Shown here: positions 55,956 to 64,000 of the stretch, piece by piece
Layout of the letters: every line of letters starts with the position of its first letter
How positions within the stretch are numbered: position 1 is the stretch's first letter
Source of the DNA: Shewanella oneidensis MR-1
Lineage (GTDB): Bacteria; Pseudomonadota; Gammaproteobacteria; Enterobacterales; Shewanellaceae
DNA length: 64,000 nucleotides
Assembly (NCBI RefSeq): GCF_000146165.2
Contig: NC_004347.2
Location: 3,829,029-3,893,028, forward strand
Direction of reading: 5' to 3'
Program-made: the position numbers and the translations under genes
Notes under the pieces: model-generated
Seen by the model: only the letters and a program-made list of their open reading frames with translations
Told to the model about the DNA's origin: nothing
The model's database searches: none

Positions 55956-57482
55956 ATGCAGATTGGAATACCGAGAGAGAGTCTCGTCGGTGAGACTCGG
56001 GTCGCCGCGACCCCTGCCACCGTCGAACAGCTTAAAAAGCTCGGCTTTGAAGTTGTTGTTGAGGCCAATGCTGGCTTACTGTCTAGCTTCGACGATGCCG
56101 CTTTTGAAGCCGCAGGCGCGAAGATCACGACAGAGGTTTGGCAAGCGGATCTGATTTTTAAAGTCAATGCACCGACCGATGCTGAAATTGCGCTAATTAA
56201 AGAAGGCGCGACCTTAATCAGCTTTATCTGGCCCGCTCAAAATGCAGAGTTGGTCGAGAAACTGTCTAAACGCAACATCAATGTGATGGCGATGGACATG
56301 GTGCCACGTATTTCCCGTGCCCAATCCCTCGATGCTCTCTCTTCTATGGCCAATATCGGCGGTTATCGCGCCGTTGTTGAAGCCGCGCACCACTTTGGCC
56401 GTTTCTTTACTGGGCAAATTACCGCAGCAGGTAAAGTCCCTCCCGCCAAAGTGCTAGTGATTGGTGCCGGTGTGGCTGGCCTTGCAGCCATTGGTACCGC
56501 AGGTTCTTTAGGGGCTATCGTTCGCGCCTTCGACACGCGCTTAGAAGTAGCCGAGCAAATCGAATCCATGGGTGGCCAGTTCCTTAAGCTGGATTTCACC
56601 AATGAAGATGGCAGCTCATCGGACGGTTACGCTAAAACCATGTCTGATGAGTTTATCGCTGCTGAAATGGCGCTATTTGCCGAGCAAGCCAAAGAAGTCG
56701 ATATCATCATTACCACCGCGCTGATCCCGGGTCGTCCTGCACCTAAACTTATCACCAAGGCAATGGTCGATAGCATGAAGAGCGGCTCTGTGATTGTCGA
56801 TATGGCAGCACAAGCGGGCGGAAACTGTGAGTACACTCAGCCTGGCGAACTCTTTGTCACCGATAACGGCGTAAAAGTCATCGGCTTTACCGATCTTCCT
56901 GGCCGCTTGCCCGCACAATCGTCTCAGCTTTACGGCACGAACTTAGTCAACCTGATGAAGTTAATGTGTAAAGAGAAAGACGGCACTGCCAGCATCAACT
57001 TCGATGATGTGGTGATGCGCAATATGACTGTGGTGAAAGAAGGTCAAGTCACCTTCCCACCACCACCGATTTCGGTATCGGCAGCGCCAGTAAAACCGAC
57101 AGTCAAAATCGAAGCAAAAGCCGCTCAAGCCAAAGCGCCTTCAAAACTCAAGTATATTCTCGCCGCCCTAGGCGCTGCAGGTTTTGCCGCCGTTGCCTCA
57201 GTCGCGCCAGCCGAGTTTTTATCTCACTTTACGGTATTTATCCTGTCCTGCGTGGTGGGCTATTACGTGGTGTGGAACGTGTCCCACTCTCTGCATACGC
57301 CTTTAATGTCAGTGACTAACGCAATTTCAGGCATTATTGTGGTCGGCGCTTTACTGCAAATTGGTCAAGGCTCGACCTTGGTCACTGTGCTGGCGTTTAT
57401 CGCCGTGCTGATCGCCAGTATTAACATCTTCGGCGGTTTTACCGTCACTCAGCGCATGCTGAAGATGTTCCGTAAGGATTAA
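55956..57482 (+). CDS. pntA: NAD(P) transhydrogenase alpha subunit
   Basis: 508 residues from the ATG at 55956 ([20 protein letters not shown]), with CAGGGAG before it; E. coli PntA is 510. The NAD-binding domain I has [22 protein letters not shown] and [20 protein letters not shown], and the C-terminal third has four membrane helices. With PntB it moves hydride from NADH to NADP+ coupled to proton entry, supplying NADPH; cysJ, which uses NADPH, is transcribed divergently. PntB starts 11 bp after the stop. Confidence 0.97.
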   Translation: MQIGIPRESLVGETRVAATPATVEQLKKLGFEVVVEANAGLLSSFDDAAFEAAGAKITTEVWQADLIFKVNAPTDAEIALIKEGATLISFIWPAQNAELVEKLSKRNINVMAMDMVPRISRAQSLDALSSMANIGGYRAVVEAAHHFGRFFTGQITAAGKVPPAKVLVIGAGVAGLAAIGTAGSLGAIVRAFDTRLEVAEQIESMGGQFLKLDFTNEDGSSSDGYAKTMSDEFIAAEMALFAEQAKEVDIIITTALIPGRPAPKLITKAMVDSMKSGSVIVDMAAQAGGNCEYTQPGELFVTDNGVKVIGFTDLPGRLPAQSSQLYGTNLVNLMKLMCKEKDGTASINFDDVVMRNMTVVKEGQVTFPPPPISVSAAPVKPTVKIEAKAAQAKAPSKLKYILAALGAAGFAAVASVAPAEFLSHFTVFILSCVVGYYVVWNVSHSLHTPLMSVTNAISGIIVVGALLQIGQGSTLVTVLAFIAVLIASINIFGGFTVTQRMLKMFRKD

Positions 57483-57493
57483 GGGGGTATAAC

Positions 57494-58903
57494 GTGTCTC
57501 AAGGACTGGTAACAGCAGCTTACATCATTGCCGCCGTGCTCTTTATCTTCAGTCTCGCTGGATTGTCGAAACAAGAAACGGCCAAACACGGCAATTTATT
57601 TGGTATCACAGGTATGGCCATCGCCCTACTGGCGACCATTTTTAATCCAGACACCAGCGGTGTCGCCTGGATTATTGTCGCCATGGTGATTGGTGGTGCC
57701 ATCGGCGTGCGTTTAGCACTGAAAGTCGAAATGACGGAAATGCCTGAGCTCGTCGCGGTGCTCCACAGCTTTGTGGGTATGGCCGCGGTGTTAGTTGGCT
57801 TTAACAGCTTTATCGACTTACACCCAGAACAAGTATCACAAGTGGGTGTGGGTGCGCATATGACTGGCGCGATGCTCAACATTCACTTAGTGGAAGTCTT
57901 CCTCGGGATCTTTATCGGCGCGGTAACCTTTACTGGTTCTATCGTCGCTTTTGGTAAATTACGCGGATTAATTTCCTCTAAACCGCTGATGTTGCCACAT
58001 CGCCATAAACTCAACCTCATTGCGGTATTAGTATCGCTTGGCCTGTTGGTGTATTTCGTGCAAACAGGCGGCACTATGCCAGCGCTGCTGCTGATGACCT
58101 TAATTGCCTTCGCCTTTGGCTGGCATTTAGTGGCTTCTATCGGTGGCGCAGATATGCCCGTTGTGGTGTCTATGCTGAACTCTTACTCAGGTTGGGCAGC
58201 TGCAGCAGCAGGCTTTATGCTGTCAAACGATCTACTGATCGTGACAGGTGCGTTGGTAGGCTCGTCTGGTGCGATTTTGTCTTACATTATGTGTAAAGCA
58301 ATGAACCGCTCGTTTATTTCGGTGATTGCAGGCGGATTTGGTACCGATGGAGTGGCCTCATCTAGCGATCAAGAAATGGGTGAATACCGTGAGACTAACG
58401 CCGAAGATGTGGCGGACATGCTGAAAAACGCAACGTCTGTCATCATCACCCCTGGCTATGGCATGGCGGTGGCACAGGCACAATATCCTGTCGCTGAAAT
58501 CACCCAAAAACTGCGTGATCGCGGTGTGAAAGTGCGCTTTGGGATTCACCCTGTCGCGGGGCGTTTACCCGGCCATATGAACGTACTATTGGCCGAAGCC
58601 AAAGTTCCCTACGATATCGTGCTCGAAATGGACGAAATCAACGAAGACTTTAGCGATACCGATGTCGTGCTGGTGATTGGCGCGAACGACACGGTTAACC
58701 CTGCGGCGATGGAAGATCCGGGCAGTCCAATTGCGGGTATGCCAGTACTCGAAGTATGGAAAGCACAAAACGTCATTGGCTTTAAACGCTCAATGAATAC
58801 GGGTTATGCGGGTGTACAAAACCCTCTGTTCTTCAAAGACAATACCCAAATGTTGTTCGGCGATGCTAAGGCCAGCGTAGAAGCGATTTTAAAGGCGCTG
58901 TAA
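57494..58903 (+). CDS. pntB: NAD(P) transhydrogenase beta subunit
   Basis: A 469-residue protein with a GTG start, 11 bp after pntA and preceded by AAGGGGG. Eight or nine membrane helices (first 270 residues) are followed by the NADP-binding domain [60 protein letters not shown] and the C-terminal [14 protein letters not shown]. Forms the proton channel with PntA. Confidence 0.97.
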   Translation: MSQGLVTAAYIIAAVLFIFSLAGLSKQETAKHGNLFGITGMAIALLATIFNPDTSGVAWIIVAMVIGGAIGVRLALKVEMTEMPELVAVLHSFVGMAAVLVGFNSFIDLHPEQVSQVGVGAHMTGAMLNIHLVEVFLGIFIGAVTFTGSIVAFGKLRGLISSKPLMLPHRHKLNLIAVLVSLGLLVYFVQTGGTMPALLLMTLIAFAFGWHLVASIGGADMPVVVSMLNSYSGWAAAAAGFMLSNDLLIVTGALVGSSGAILSYIMCKAMNRSFISVIAGGFGTDGVASSSDQEMGEYRETNAEDVADMLKNATSVIITPGYGMAVAQAQYPVAEITQKLRDRGVKVRFGIHPVAGRLPGHMNVLLAEAKVPYDIVLEMDEINEDFSDTDVVLVIGANDTVNPAAMEDPGSPIAGMPVLEVWKAQNVIGFKRSMNTGYAGVQNPLFFKDNTQMLFGDAKASVEAILKAL

Positions 58904-58938
58904 TACGCTTGTGAGCTTAATCGCTCGATACAAATCAT

Positions 58939-58968
58939 AAAGGGAGCCATTGGCTCCCTTTGTTTTTT
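58939..58968 (+). terminator. rho-independent terminator after pntB
   Basis: Perfect 10-bp stem (AAAGGGAGCC / GGCTCCCTTT), loop ATT, then GTTTTTT. 36 bp after the pntB stop. Confidence 0.93.
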
Positions 58969-59074
58969 AGCGGCTTGATTGCGCTATGTTTTCACATACT
59001 TTTAAGCCTGCTCCGCTAGTCTCTACGCAAGTTATCGCTTCTGGTAAAATTGAATCAATCGAAAGGATACTTTG

Positions 59075-59464
59075 ATGCTGCTTGGATTATTTATTCTGTC
59101 GGCAATATTAATCAAAACGTCGTTATTAGGGCTGGGTTGGATATCGATTGGTATCGGCGTTGGGGGTTATCTTTTTTGCCGTTTTTACCACATTAATCTT
59201 GCGGACCTACTGGTCAAAAAGTTTAGACGGCTTTTTATCAGTGGGGCGATATTGCATCTGCTGCTGTATCTCGGCCTTATCGTAAAACTGTTCCTGATCG
59301 ATAGCCTAGAGGATATTCCGGCCTTTTTAATCAGTCATTTGGTATTCCATCATGCACTCTGCGCACTCATTGCAGCCGCCCTTACCTTTATGGCGATTGG
59401 TGTTTACCTTACCCAGCAAAAGCTAAAGCTAGCGGATACTGCTTCCCCTTCGCTCCTCAACTAA
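59075..59464 (+). CDS. small multi-span membrane protein, 129 aa
   Basis: From the ATG at 59075 (MLLGLFILSAILIK), with AAGGA in front. Four hydrophobic segments (about 2-20, 23-38, 55-73, 90-115) suggest an integral inner membrane protein. No known family. It may be a two-helix-pair accessory protein; there is no operon partner. A terminator follows. Confidence 0.65.
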   Translation: MLLGLFILSAILIKTSLLGLGWISIGIGVGGYLFCRFYHINLADLLVKKFRRLFISGAILHLLLYLGLIVKLFLIDSLEDIPAFLISHLVFHHALCALIAAALTFMAIGVYLTQQKLKLADTASPSLLN

Positions 59465-59499
59465 ACCCTTAAAAGCCAACAGTAAGGCTTTTAAAAACA

Positions 59500-59523
59500 A
59501 AAAGGAGCCCAAAGGCTCCTTTT
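59500..59523. terminator. bidirectional rho-independent terminator
   Basis: Perfect 10-bp stem (AAAAGGAGCC / GGCTCCTTTT), 4-nt loop CAAA, between the convergent membrane protein and TetR genes. A second small stem (AAAAGCC / GGCTTTT) precedes it at 59470-59492. Confidence 0.85.
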
Positions 59524-59542
59524 GATGGCGATTCATTTTTGA

Positions 59543-60022
59543 TTATGCTGCTTTAGCAACATCAAAATTCGACAGCAACATAACCGCAGTCCGGCCAAGT
59601 AAGTGGTTGATGGTACGATCGCCAACCAATCCTAGTTCAGCAATGGCTTGCTGACGAGCAGTGCTTACCGCCCTAAAGAGGGTGATTTCATTATTGGTGC
59701 CGCCACAAAGACTAAAGAATAATCTCAACACTGCACGGTATTGCTCTTCTTGCATCGCTTGCATCCAAGAGGCTTCTAACGCTTCTTGGCTAGAGAAATT
59801 GAGTGCCGCAACAAAAAGATTGCCAATACGGCTATCTAAGCGAATTAAAAAGTCGTTCTTACGCGGAAAGTGATGACTAATACCAGTGCGGCTAATCCCC
59901 GTTGCTTCAGATAACGTGGTATAAGACATAGTCTCAAAGCCAATAGTCAAAATTTGTCTTAACGCTTCATCCATAATCTGATTGATGGTCTGCTCAGTCT
60001 GTACTCGCGAGCGCTTAGCCAT
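59543..60022 (-). CDS. TetR-family transcriptional regulator
   Basis: A 159-residue protein, short for the family, with an N-terminal helix-turn-helix (about 12-58: IMDEALRQILTIGFETMS, SEATGISRTGISHHF). The C-terminal ligand domain is small. A single gene, 154 bp from the HELGH gene on the same strand, so its targets cannot be read from context. Other compact TetR regulators control fatty acid or stress genes; no target is proposed. Confidence 0.87.
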   Translation of the reverse strand: MAKRSRVQTEQTINQIMDEALRQILTIGFETMSYTTLSEATGISRTGISHHFPRKNDFLIRLDSRIGNLFVAALNFSSQEALEASWMQAMQEEQYRAVLRLFFSLCGGTNNEITLFRAVSTARQQAIAELGLVGDRTINHLLGRTAVMLLSNFDVAKAA

Positions 60023-60175
60023 AGTAAAGTCTCCCCATGTTCTTTTTGTGGGGGAGAGCTTACCAAAGCCTTTCAGGGATTACTGCTGCTTAGGAACGCG
60101 AAACAAGTGTATTTCGCTTTTGTTCAGCTAAGGTTCAGTTTTAAACAGAGGGTTTTACTGGTTTTATTTACATTT

Positions 60176-61003
60176 TTACAACATAGAATGTTGTGCTAAC
60201 CAGTCGTGTGCTTTTGGCTCCCCCATTAACAATATGAGGGTTGGCATTAAATAACGCCCGAGTTCGGGTTTACGCCAAAACAGGTATTTTGGCAGGGGTT
60301 GCAGCACTGTATCACCGAAAGTGCGTTGCATTAAACTCGAATATTCTCGTAACACCAGTGGATCGATTTGCACCATTTCGGGGTAAAAATCGGCTAAAAA
60401 ATCACTATATTGAGCAAATTGCGCAATCTGCGCAGCTTGATACTTATTCAACACTTGTATCATCATCGGACTAGTCCAGTGAGACATATATCGCGAACTT
60501 GTTAATGCGGCCAGATTACGTCTGTGATACTGCTGCCACGCTAAATCAAGATTACCTTTGGCGTTGACAATGCGCCAGACGAGATACAGATCCGCTAACC
60601 ATTCATGCTGATAAGGCGTTAATTCTTGAGGTAATAAACTCCCCTGCAACGCCAAGTTTTCAAGGTGCCCTAACTCATGCCAAAGGGTTAATTGCGTCTG
60701 TTCTTTAAGTGCTAATTGATAGGTAATGCCATCAATATTGGCCAGTTGGATCTCTGGTGTTTCTTGCTCATTGACGAGTATTAGACCGGAGAAATGACTA
60801 TCCTCGACGGGTAATACCATGGCGCTTCGAAGCCCTATGGCTGCTTTAAACAGGGCTTCGTTGCGAGGAAGCTGCTGACGCACAGCAGATGGTAGCACTG
60901 CAAGACACTGACTCAATTGGGTTAAAGGACAAATTAATGCCTGCTTGTCGGCAACAGGCACCCAAGTTAGGCTTGAGATCAGGGTCAGTGCAATTAAACT
61001 CAC
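60176..61003 (-). CDS. exported HELGH-motif protein, putative metalloprotease
   Basis: A 275-residue protein whose first 18 residues are hydrophobic ([18 protein letters not shown]), suggesting export. It has one zinc-protease motif HELGH (residues 109-113) and, 20 residues on, HEWLAD (133-138), in which Glu or Asp could be the third ligand, as in gluzincins. No named family is recognised. It overlaps the hldE stop by 4 bp (ATGA), so it is co-translated with a lipopolysaccharide core gene. It may act in the envelope; inference only. Confidence 0.65.
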
Positions 61004-62430
61004 TGTTTTGCCATAATATTTTGGATAATGGCCGTGGTAGAAATACCGTCTTCGAATCCTAACACTTGAACTTGCCCGCCCGCAGAAATCACTTCAGCGC
61101 CGCCAGCAATATCCTCAACCTTATAATCGCCACCTTTAACTAACAGATCAGGGAGTAATCTAGCGATGATCCGCTGAGGTGTATCCTCACTAAAAGGCAC
61201 TACCCAATCGACAGAGGCGAGCCCTGCTAAAACAGCCATACGTCTATCAACTTGATTGACTGGACGTCCTTCCCCTTTTAAGCGTTTAACTGAGGCATCA
61301 TCATTGACCGCCACGATAAGCCGATCGCCAAGCGCTTTAGCTTGTTTAAGGTAACTGACATGTCCAGCATGCAAAATGTCGAAGCAACCGTTAGTCATTA
61401 CCACTCGCTCACCACGTAATTTGGCTTGCTCTAGGGCATAGGCAAGTTGATCTTCACTCACCACCCCAAAGCCAGATTCACCATGGTGCAGCGCAAGCGC
61501 TTCAATCAGCTCAATACGAGAAACCGTAGAAGTCCCTAATTTACCCACCACAACGCCAGCGGCAGTATTGGCAATCGCACAGGCCTGCGCCAATTCAGCG
61601 CCCGCAGCCAAAGAGGTTGCTAAGGCCGAAATCACAGTATCCCCAGCCCCTGTTACATCATAAACCTCACGGGCCACCGTTGGGATATGAAGCTCTGGCG
61701 CGTTAGCTGTCACTAAAGTCATACCTTTTTCAGAGCGGGTGACTAAGATAGCATCGAACTGGTACTTGTTCAGTAATCCGCGGGCCTTTTCGAGCAAGTC
61801 AGCTTCAGAGGTTACCGCACCAACCACAGCCTCAAATTCACTCATGTTTGGTGTAATGAGTGAGGCGCCATGGTAACGGCTAAAATCCGAGCCCTTAGGG
61901 TCAACCAGCACTTTTACGCCTTTGGAACGAGCAAGCGCGATAAAATCACGAGGATTATCAATGGCGCCTTTCGCATAATCCGACAGCACCACCACATCGA
62001 CCGAATCGAGTAAGGCCTCAGACTGCTTAAGCAAGCGGGCGCTATCCTGCTTATCGAAGGACTCTTCAAAGTCGAGGCGAATAAGCTGTTGATTGCGCGA
62101 TAACACCCTAAGCTTGGTAATGGTGGGTTTGTCAGCAATATTCAACCATTGTGGCTCAACCCCAAGTGCTTGTACGCCAAGTGTTAACGCTTTAGCCGTA
62201 TCATCCTCGCCCACTAAGCCCGCCAATTGTACTTGGCCACCTAAGGTCGCGATATTCAGCGCCACGTTAGCCGCCCCGCCCGGTCTGTCCTCGACTTGGT
62301 TAATCTTTACGACAGGCACTGGCGCCTCGGGGGAAATACGTCCCGTAGGTCCAACCCAATAGCGATCTAACATCACATCGCCGACGACTAACACTTTGGC
62401 TTTTTCAAATGCTGGCAGAGAAACCTTCAT
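61000..62430 (-). CDS. hldE: bifunctional heptose kinase / adenylyltransferase HldE
   Basis: 476 residues from the ATG at 62430 ([18 protein letters not shown]); E. coli HldE is 477. N-terminal PfkB-type kinase: [30 protein letters not shown] and [16 protein letters not shown]-terminal nucleotidyltransferase: [18 protein letters not shown] and [14 protein letters not shown]. It phosphorylates D-glycero-D-manno-heptose 7-phosphate and then makes ADP-heptose for LPS inner core. Divergent from the lipid A acyltransferase gene 102 bp away. Confidence 0.96.
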
Positions 62431-62532
62431 AGCGCTCTTATCAGTTGCAGAAATTAAACCGTGATTGTACCTAATTTTCAGCAAAATATGAGTTAGAATA
62501 AGCAGTAATTTTCAAAAGTAGCGAGTATTTTT

Positions 62533-63459
62533 GTGGTCGAGAAAGCTGAGTTTTCATCATCTTTATATCATCCGAAGCATTGGCCCATGTGGTTTGGGGT
62601 GTTCATGATGCGAATCACCCAAGTGTTGCCTTTATCTTGGCAGATGAAATTAGGTAAAGGCATGGGCCGATTAGTCAAGGCGCTTGCAGCAAGTCGCACC
62701 CATACCGCCCGCTGTAATTTAGCCCTTTGTTTTCCCGATATGCCAGAGACAGAGCGGGAAGCGCTCCTCACCCGCAACTTTGAAGAAACCGGCAAAGCGA
62801 TCTTCGATACCATCAATGCTTGGTGGTGGTCCGATGAAAAGATCCAGCAGCACATGCAGATAACAGGCAAAGAGTACGTTCAAGACACGTTAAATGCTGG
62901 TCATGGCGTCATCCTGTTTGCAGTACACTGCCTACCGCTCGAAATGGGCGCACGTATTTTTGGTCAGTTTCAACCCGGTGTCGGTGTGTACCGCCCCCAC
63001 AATAACCCCGTGATGGAATACCTGCAGGTAAAAGGTCGTCTACGCTCGAATAAAGCCTTAGTGCCTAAACGAGATCTACGCCAGATGGTGCGCTGTTTAC
63101 GTAACCCCGATGTGATTTGGTATACGGCTGACCAAGACTTTGGCCGTTCAAGTGCAGTGTTTATTCCCTTTTATGCAGTGCCCGATGCCGCCACGATTAC
63201 TGGCGCAACCACACTGGCGAAGTTAGGTAAGGCCAAGGTATTACCCTTCTTTGTTGAGCGTACCGAAGGAGATACAGGCTACCGAATTGAAATCATGCCG
63301 CCTTTGGATAACTTCCCCGGTGAAGATGAAGTCGCCGATGCCATTCGCGGTAACAAGATTATTGAAGAGATTATTAATAGAAATCGCGCCCAATATATGT
63401 GGTTACACCGCCGCTTTAAAACTCGTCCCGATCCAACGGATAAGTCGCTATATAAATAA
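62533..63459 (+). CDS. lpxL: LpxL-family lipid A late acyltransferase
   Basis: A 308-residue inner membrane acyltransferase adding a secondary acyl chain to Kdo2-lipid IVA. Starts with GTG (MVEKAEFSSSLYHPKHW). A short membrane helix (about 19-38) is followed by the catalytic H-x4-E in FAVHCLPLEMGARIFG, then VGVYRPHNNPVMEYLQ, GRLRSNKALV and the C-terminal QYMWLHRRFKTRPDP, closest to LpxL rather than LpxM. The chain used (lauroyl, myristoyl or other) cannot be told. Divergent from hldE; both serve LPS biogenesis. Confidence 0.9.
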   Translation: MVEKAEFSSSLYHPKHWPMWFGVFMMRITQVLPLSWQMKLGKGMGRLVKALAASRTHTARCNLALCFPDMPETEREALLTRNFEETGKAIFDTINAWWWSDEKIQQHMQITGKEYVQDTLNAGHGVILFAVHCLPLEMGARIFGQFQPGVGVYRPHNNPVMEYLQVKGRLRSNKALVPKRDLRQMVRCLRNPDVIWYTADQDFGRSSAVFIPFYAVPDAATITGATTLAKLGKAKVLPFFVERTEGDTGYRIEIMPPLDNFPGEDEVADAIRGNKIIEEIINRNRAQYMWLHRRFKTRPDPTDKSLYK

Positions 63460-63570
63460 ATGTGGCTTAATTTAAAGGTGGGTTACTGTGTCAGTTACCG
63501 TATTATTTCCGTAACCAATAGCACTATAAGCATTGGTTAACTAAGCATCTGCACCTAAAAGGGACAACTA

Positions 63571-63600
63571 AAAATGCCAAGCGATTGCTTGGCATTTTGG
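63571..63600. terminator. bidirectional rho-independent terminator
   Basis: Perfect 12-bp stem (AAAATGCCAAGC / GCTTGGCATTTT), loop GATT, between the convergent lpxL-type and nhaP2-type genes. Confidence 0.88.
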
Positions 63601-63692
63601 TTTCACAGGTCTTTGTTAATCTTTGATTTTGTAGGACGCAGAGAGATAATTGCGACCTAGACAAAAGGACTAAACATTTAACGACAAGGCTA

Positions 63693-64000
63693 TTAAGCAT
63701 CCGCGGGTAAGCGAATCCCCACATTGGTGACTTTGCCTTCATAGAGCCCAGCGACCACCCAATGGAGTGACTGCCACAGGAACTGGTCCCCGAGTACAGG
63801 GTGTGCCCCAAGCTCTAACGCGACTAAATCAGCCACTGTCATGGCACCCGTTTCATCATCTAAGGTTAAGCCATAGATAGGCGCAAGATCAGCCAGTTTG
63901 ACTTCGGTATCGATAAAGAAGTCGCCAAAGAATCGCGATACTTCATCCGTTTCAGGGGCTTGGCTAAAGAGGTTACTTAATGCCTCTAGGCTCTTTTCCT
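63693..64000 (-). CDS. nhaP2: NhaP2-type K+/H+ antiporter, C-terminal part only
   Basis: The frame enters from the right edge and stops at 63693. The visible 102 residues read SLEALSNLFSQAPETDEVSR, FFGDFFIDTEVKLADLAPIYG and, at the end, LHWVVAGLYEGKVTNVGIRL, which is the C-terminal CorC_HlyC-type regulatory domain of cation/proton antiporter 1 proteins such as NhaP2 (CvrA). These membrane proteins exchange K+ for H+ at low osmolarity. The membrane domain is outside the window. The name is fairly likely from this tail only. Confidence 0.72.
   Translation of the reverse strand, partial: EKSLEALSNLFSQAPETDEVSRFFGDFFIDTEVKLADLAPIYGLTLDDETGAMTVADLVALELGAHPVLGDQFLWQSLHWVVAGLYEGKVTNVGIRLPADA

Noticed and set aside
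63524..63811. 95-codon minus-strand frame
   Set aside because: It lies across a terminator and overlaps the nhaP2-type tail, which has clear family features in another frame.

Overview
The window looks like a chromosomal segment of a Shewanella species. This is an inference from gene content and layout read by eye: csgEFG, a paired TIGR03899-type gene and cysC, cobA-cysD-cysN-cysC and cysJIH sulfur assimilation clusters, pntAB, hldE next to an lpxL-type gene, and a DsbA-like protein with a GlyGly-CTERM tail. No rRNA, tRNA or CRISPR was recognised. No database search was possible.

Layout. 1-8.1 kb: end of a DUF2956-type gene, an FAD oxidoreductase with an overlapping winged-helix gene, a STAS/UspA/UspA stress group, an aldehyde dehydrogenase-TetR pair with a 26-bp palindromic operator, and the curli export genes csgE-csgF-csgG. 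8.3-16.7 kb: one minus-strand system of HlyD adaptor, small membrane protein, ABC ATPase, two FtsX-type permeases, sigma-54 response regulator and histidine kinase, headed by a very good sigma-54 promoter and a cluster of GTGTCCG sites. 17-24.5 kb: pyrC, several small exported or hypothetical genes (one with a decayed duplicate), a periplasmic-sensor diguanylate cyclase and a frameshifted Bax-type glucosaminidase. 25-30 kb: a nucleosidase-nupC pair, a MAPEG protein, a btuF-like gene and a DUF2235 protein.

30.1-32.4 kb is an accessory patch: an IS256-family element, a small ORF, and a roughly 124-bp site that I recognise as a VCR-type (Vibrio cholerae repeat) attC integron recombination site. 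No integrase gene is in the window, so this looks like an integron cassette stranded in the chromosome. 32.4-39 kb: an orphan periplasmic sugar-type binding protein, nfsB, a DnaJ-related gene, the DsbA-like GlyGly-CTERM protein, a cytochrome b561-type protein, hemG and a TIGR03899-type gene.

39-55.5 kb carries assimilatory sulfate reduction in two blocks (cobA-cysD-cysN-[broken SLC13 transporter]-cysC and cysJ-cysI-cysH). Together they activate sulfate to PAPS, reduce it to sulfide, and make the siroheme precursor. Between them lie a broken pldA (outer membrane phospholipase A) with nine in-frame copies of a 9-bp repeat, an S41-protease-like gene whose stop codon lies in the terminal repeat of a MITE-like element, a large exported protein, a 2OG-Fe(II) oxygenase and mtgA. 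55.9-64 kb: pntAB, two small genes, a TetR regulator, a HELGH putative protease overlapping hldE, an lpxL-type acyltransferase and the end of an nhaP2-type antiporter.

The most notable signals are the isolated VCR-type cassette, the sigma-54-controlled ABC/two-component export system, and several recently broken genes with simple-repeat or homopolymer lesions (pldA, bax-like, SLC13 transporter).
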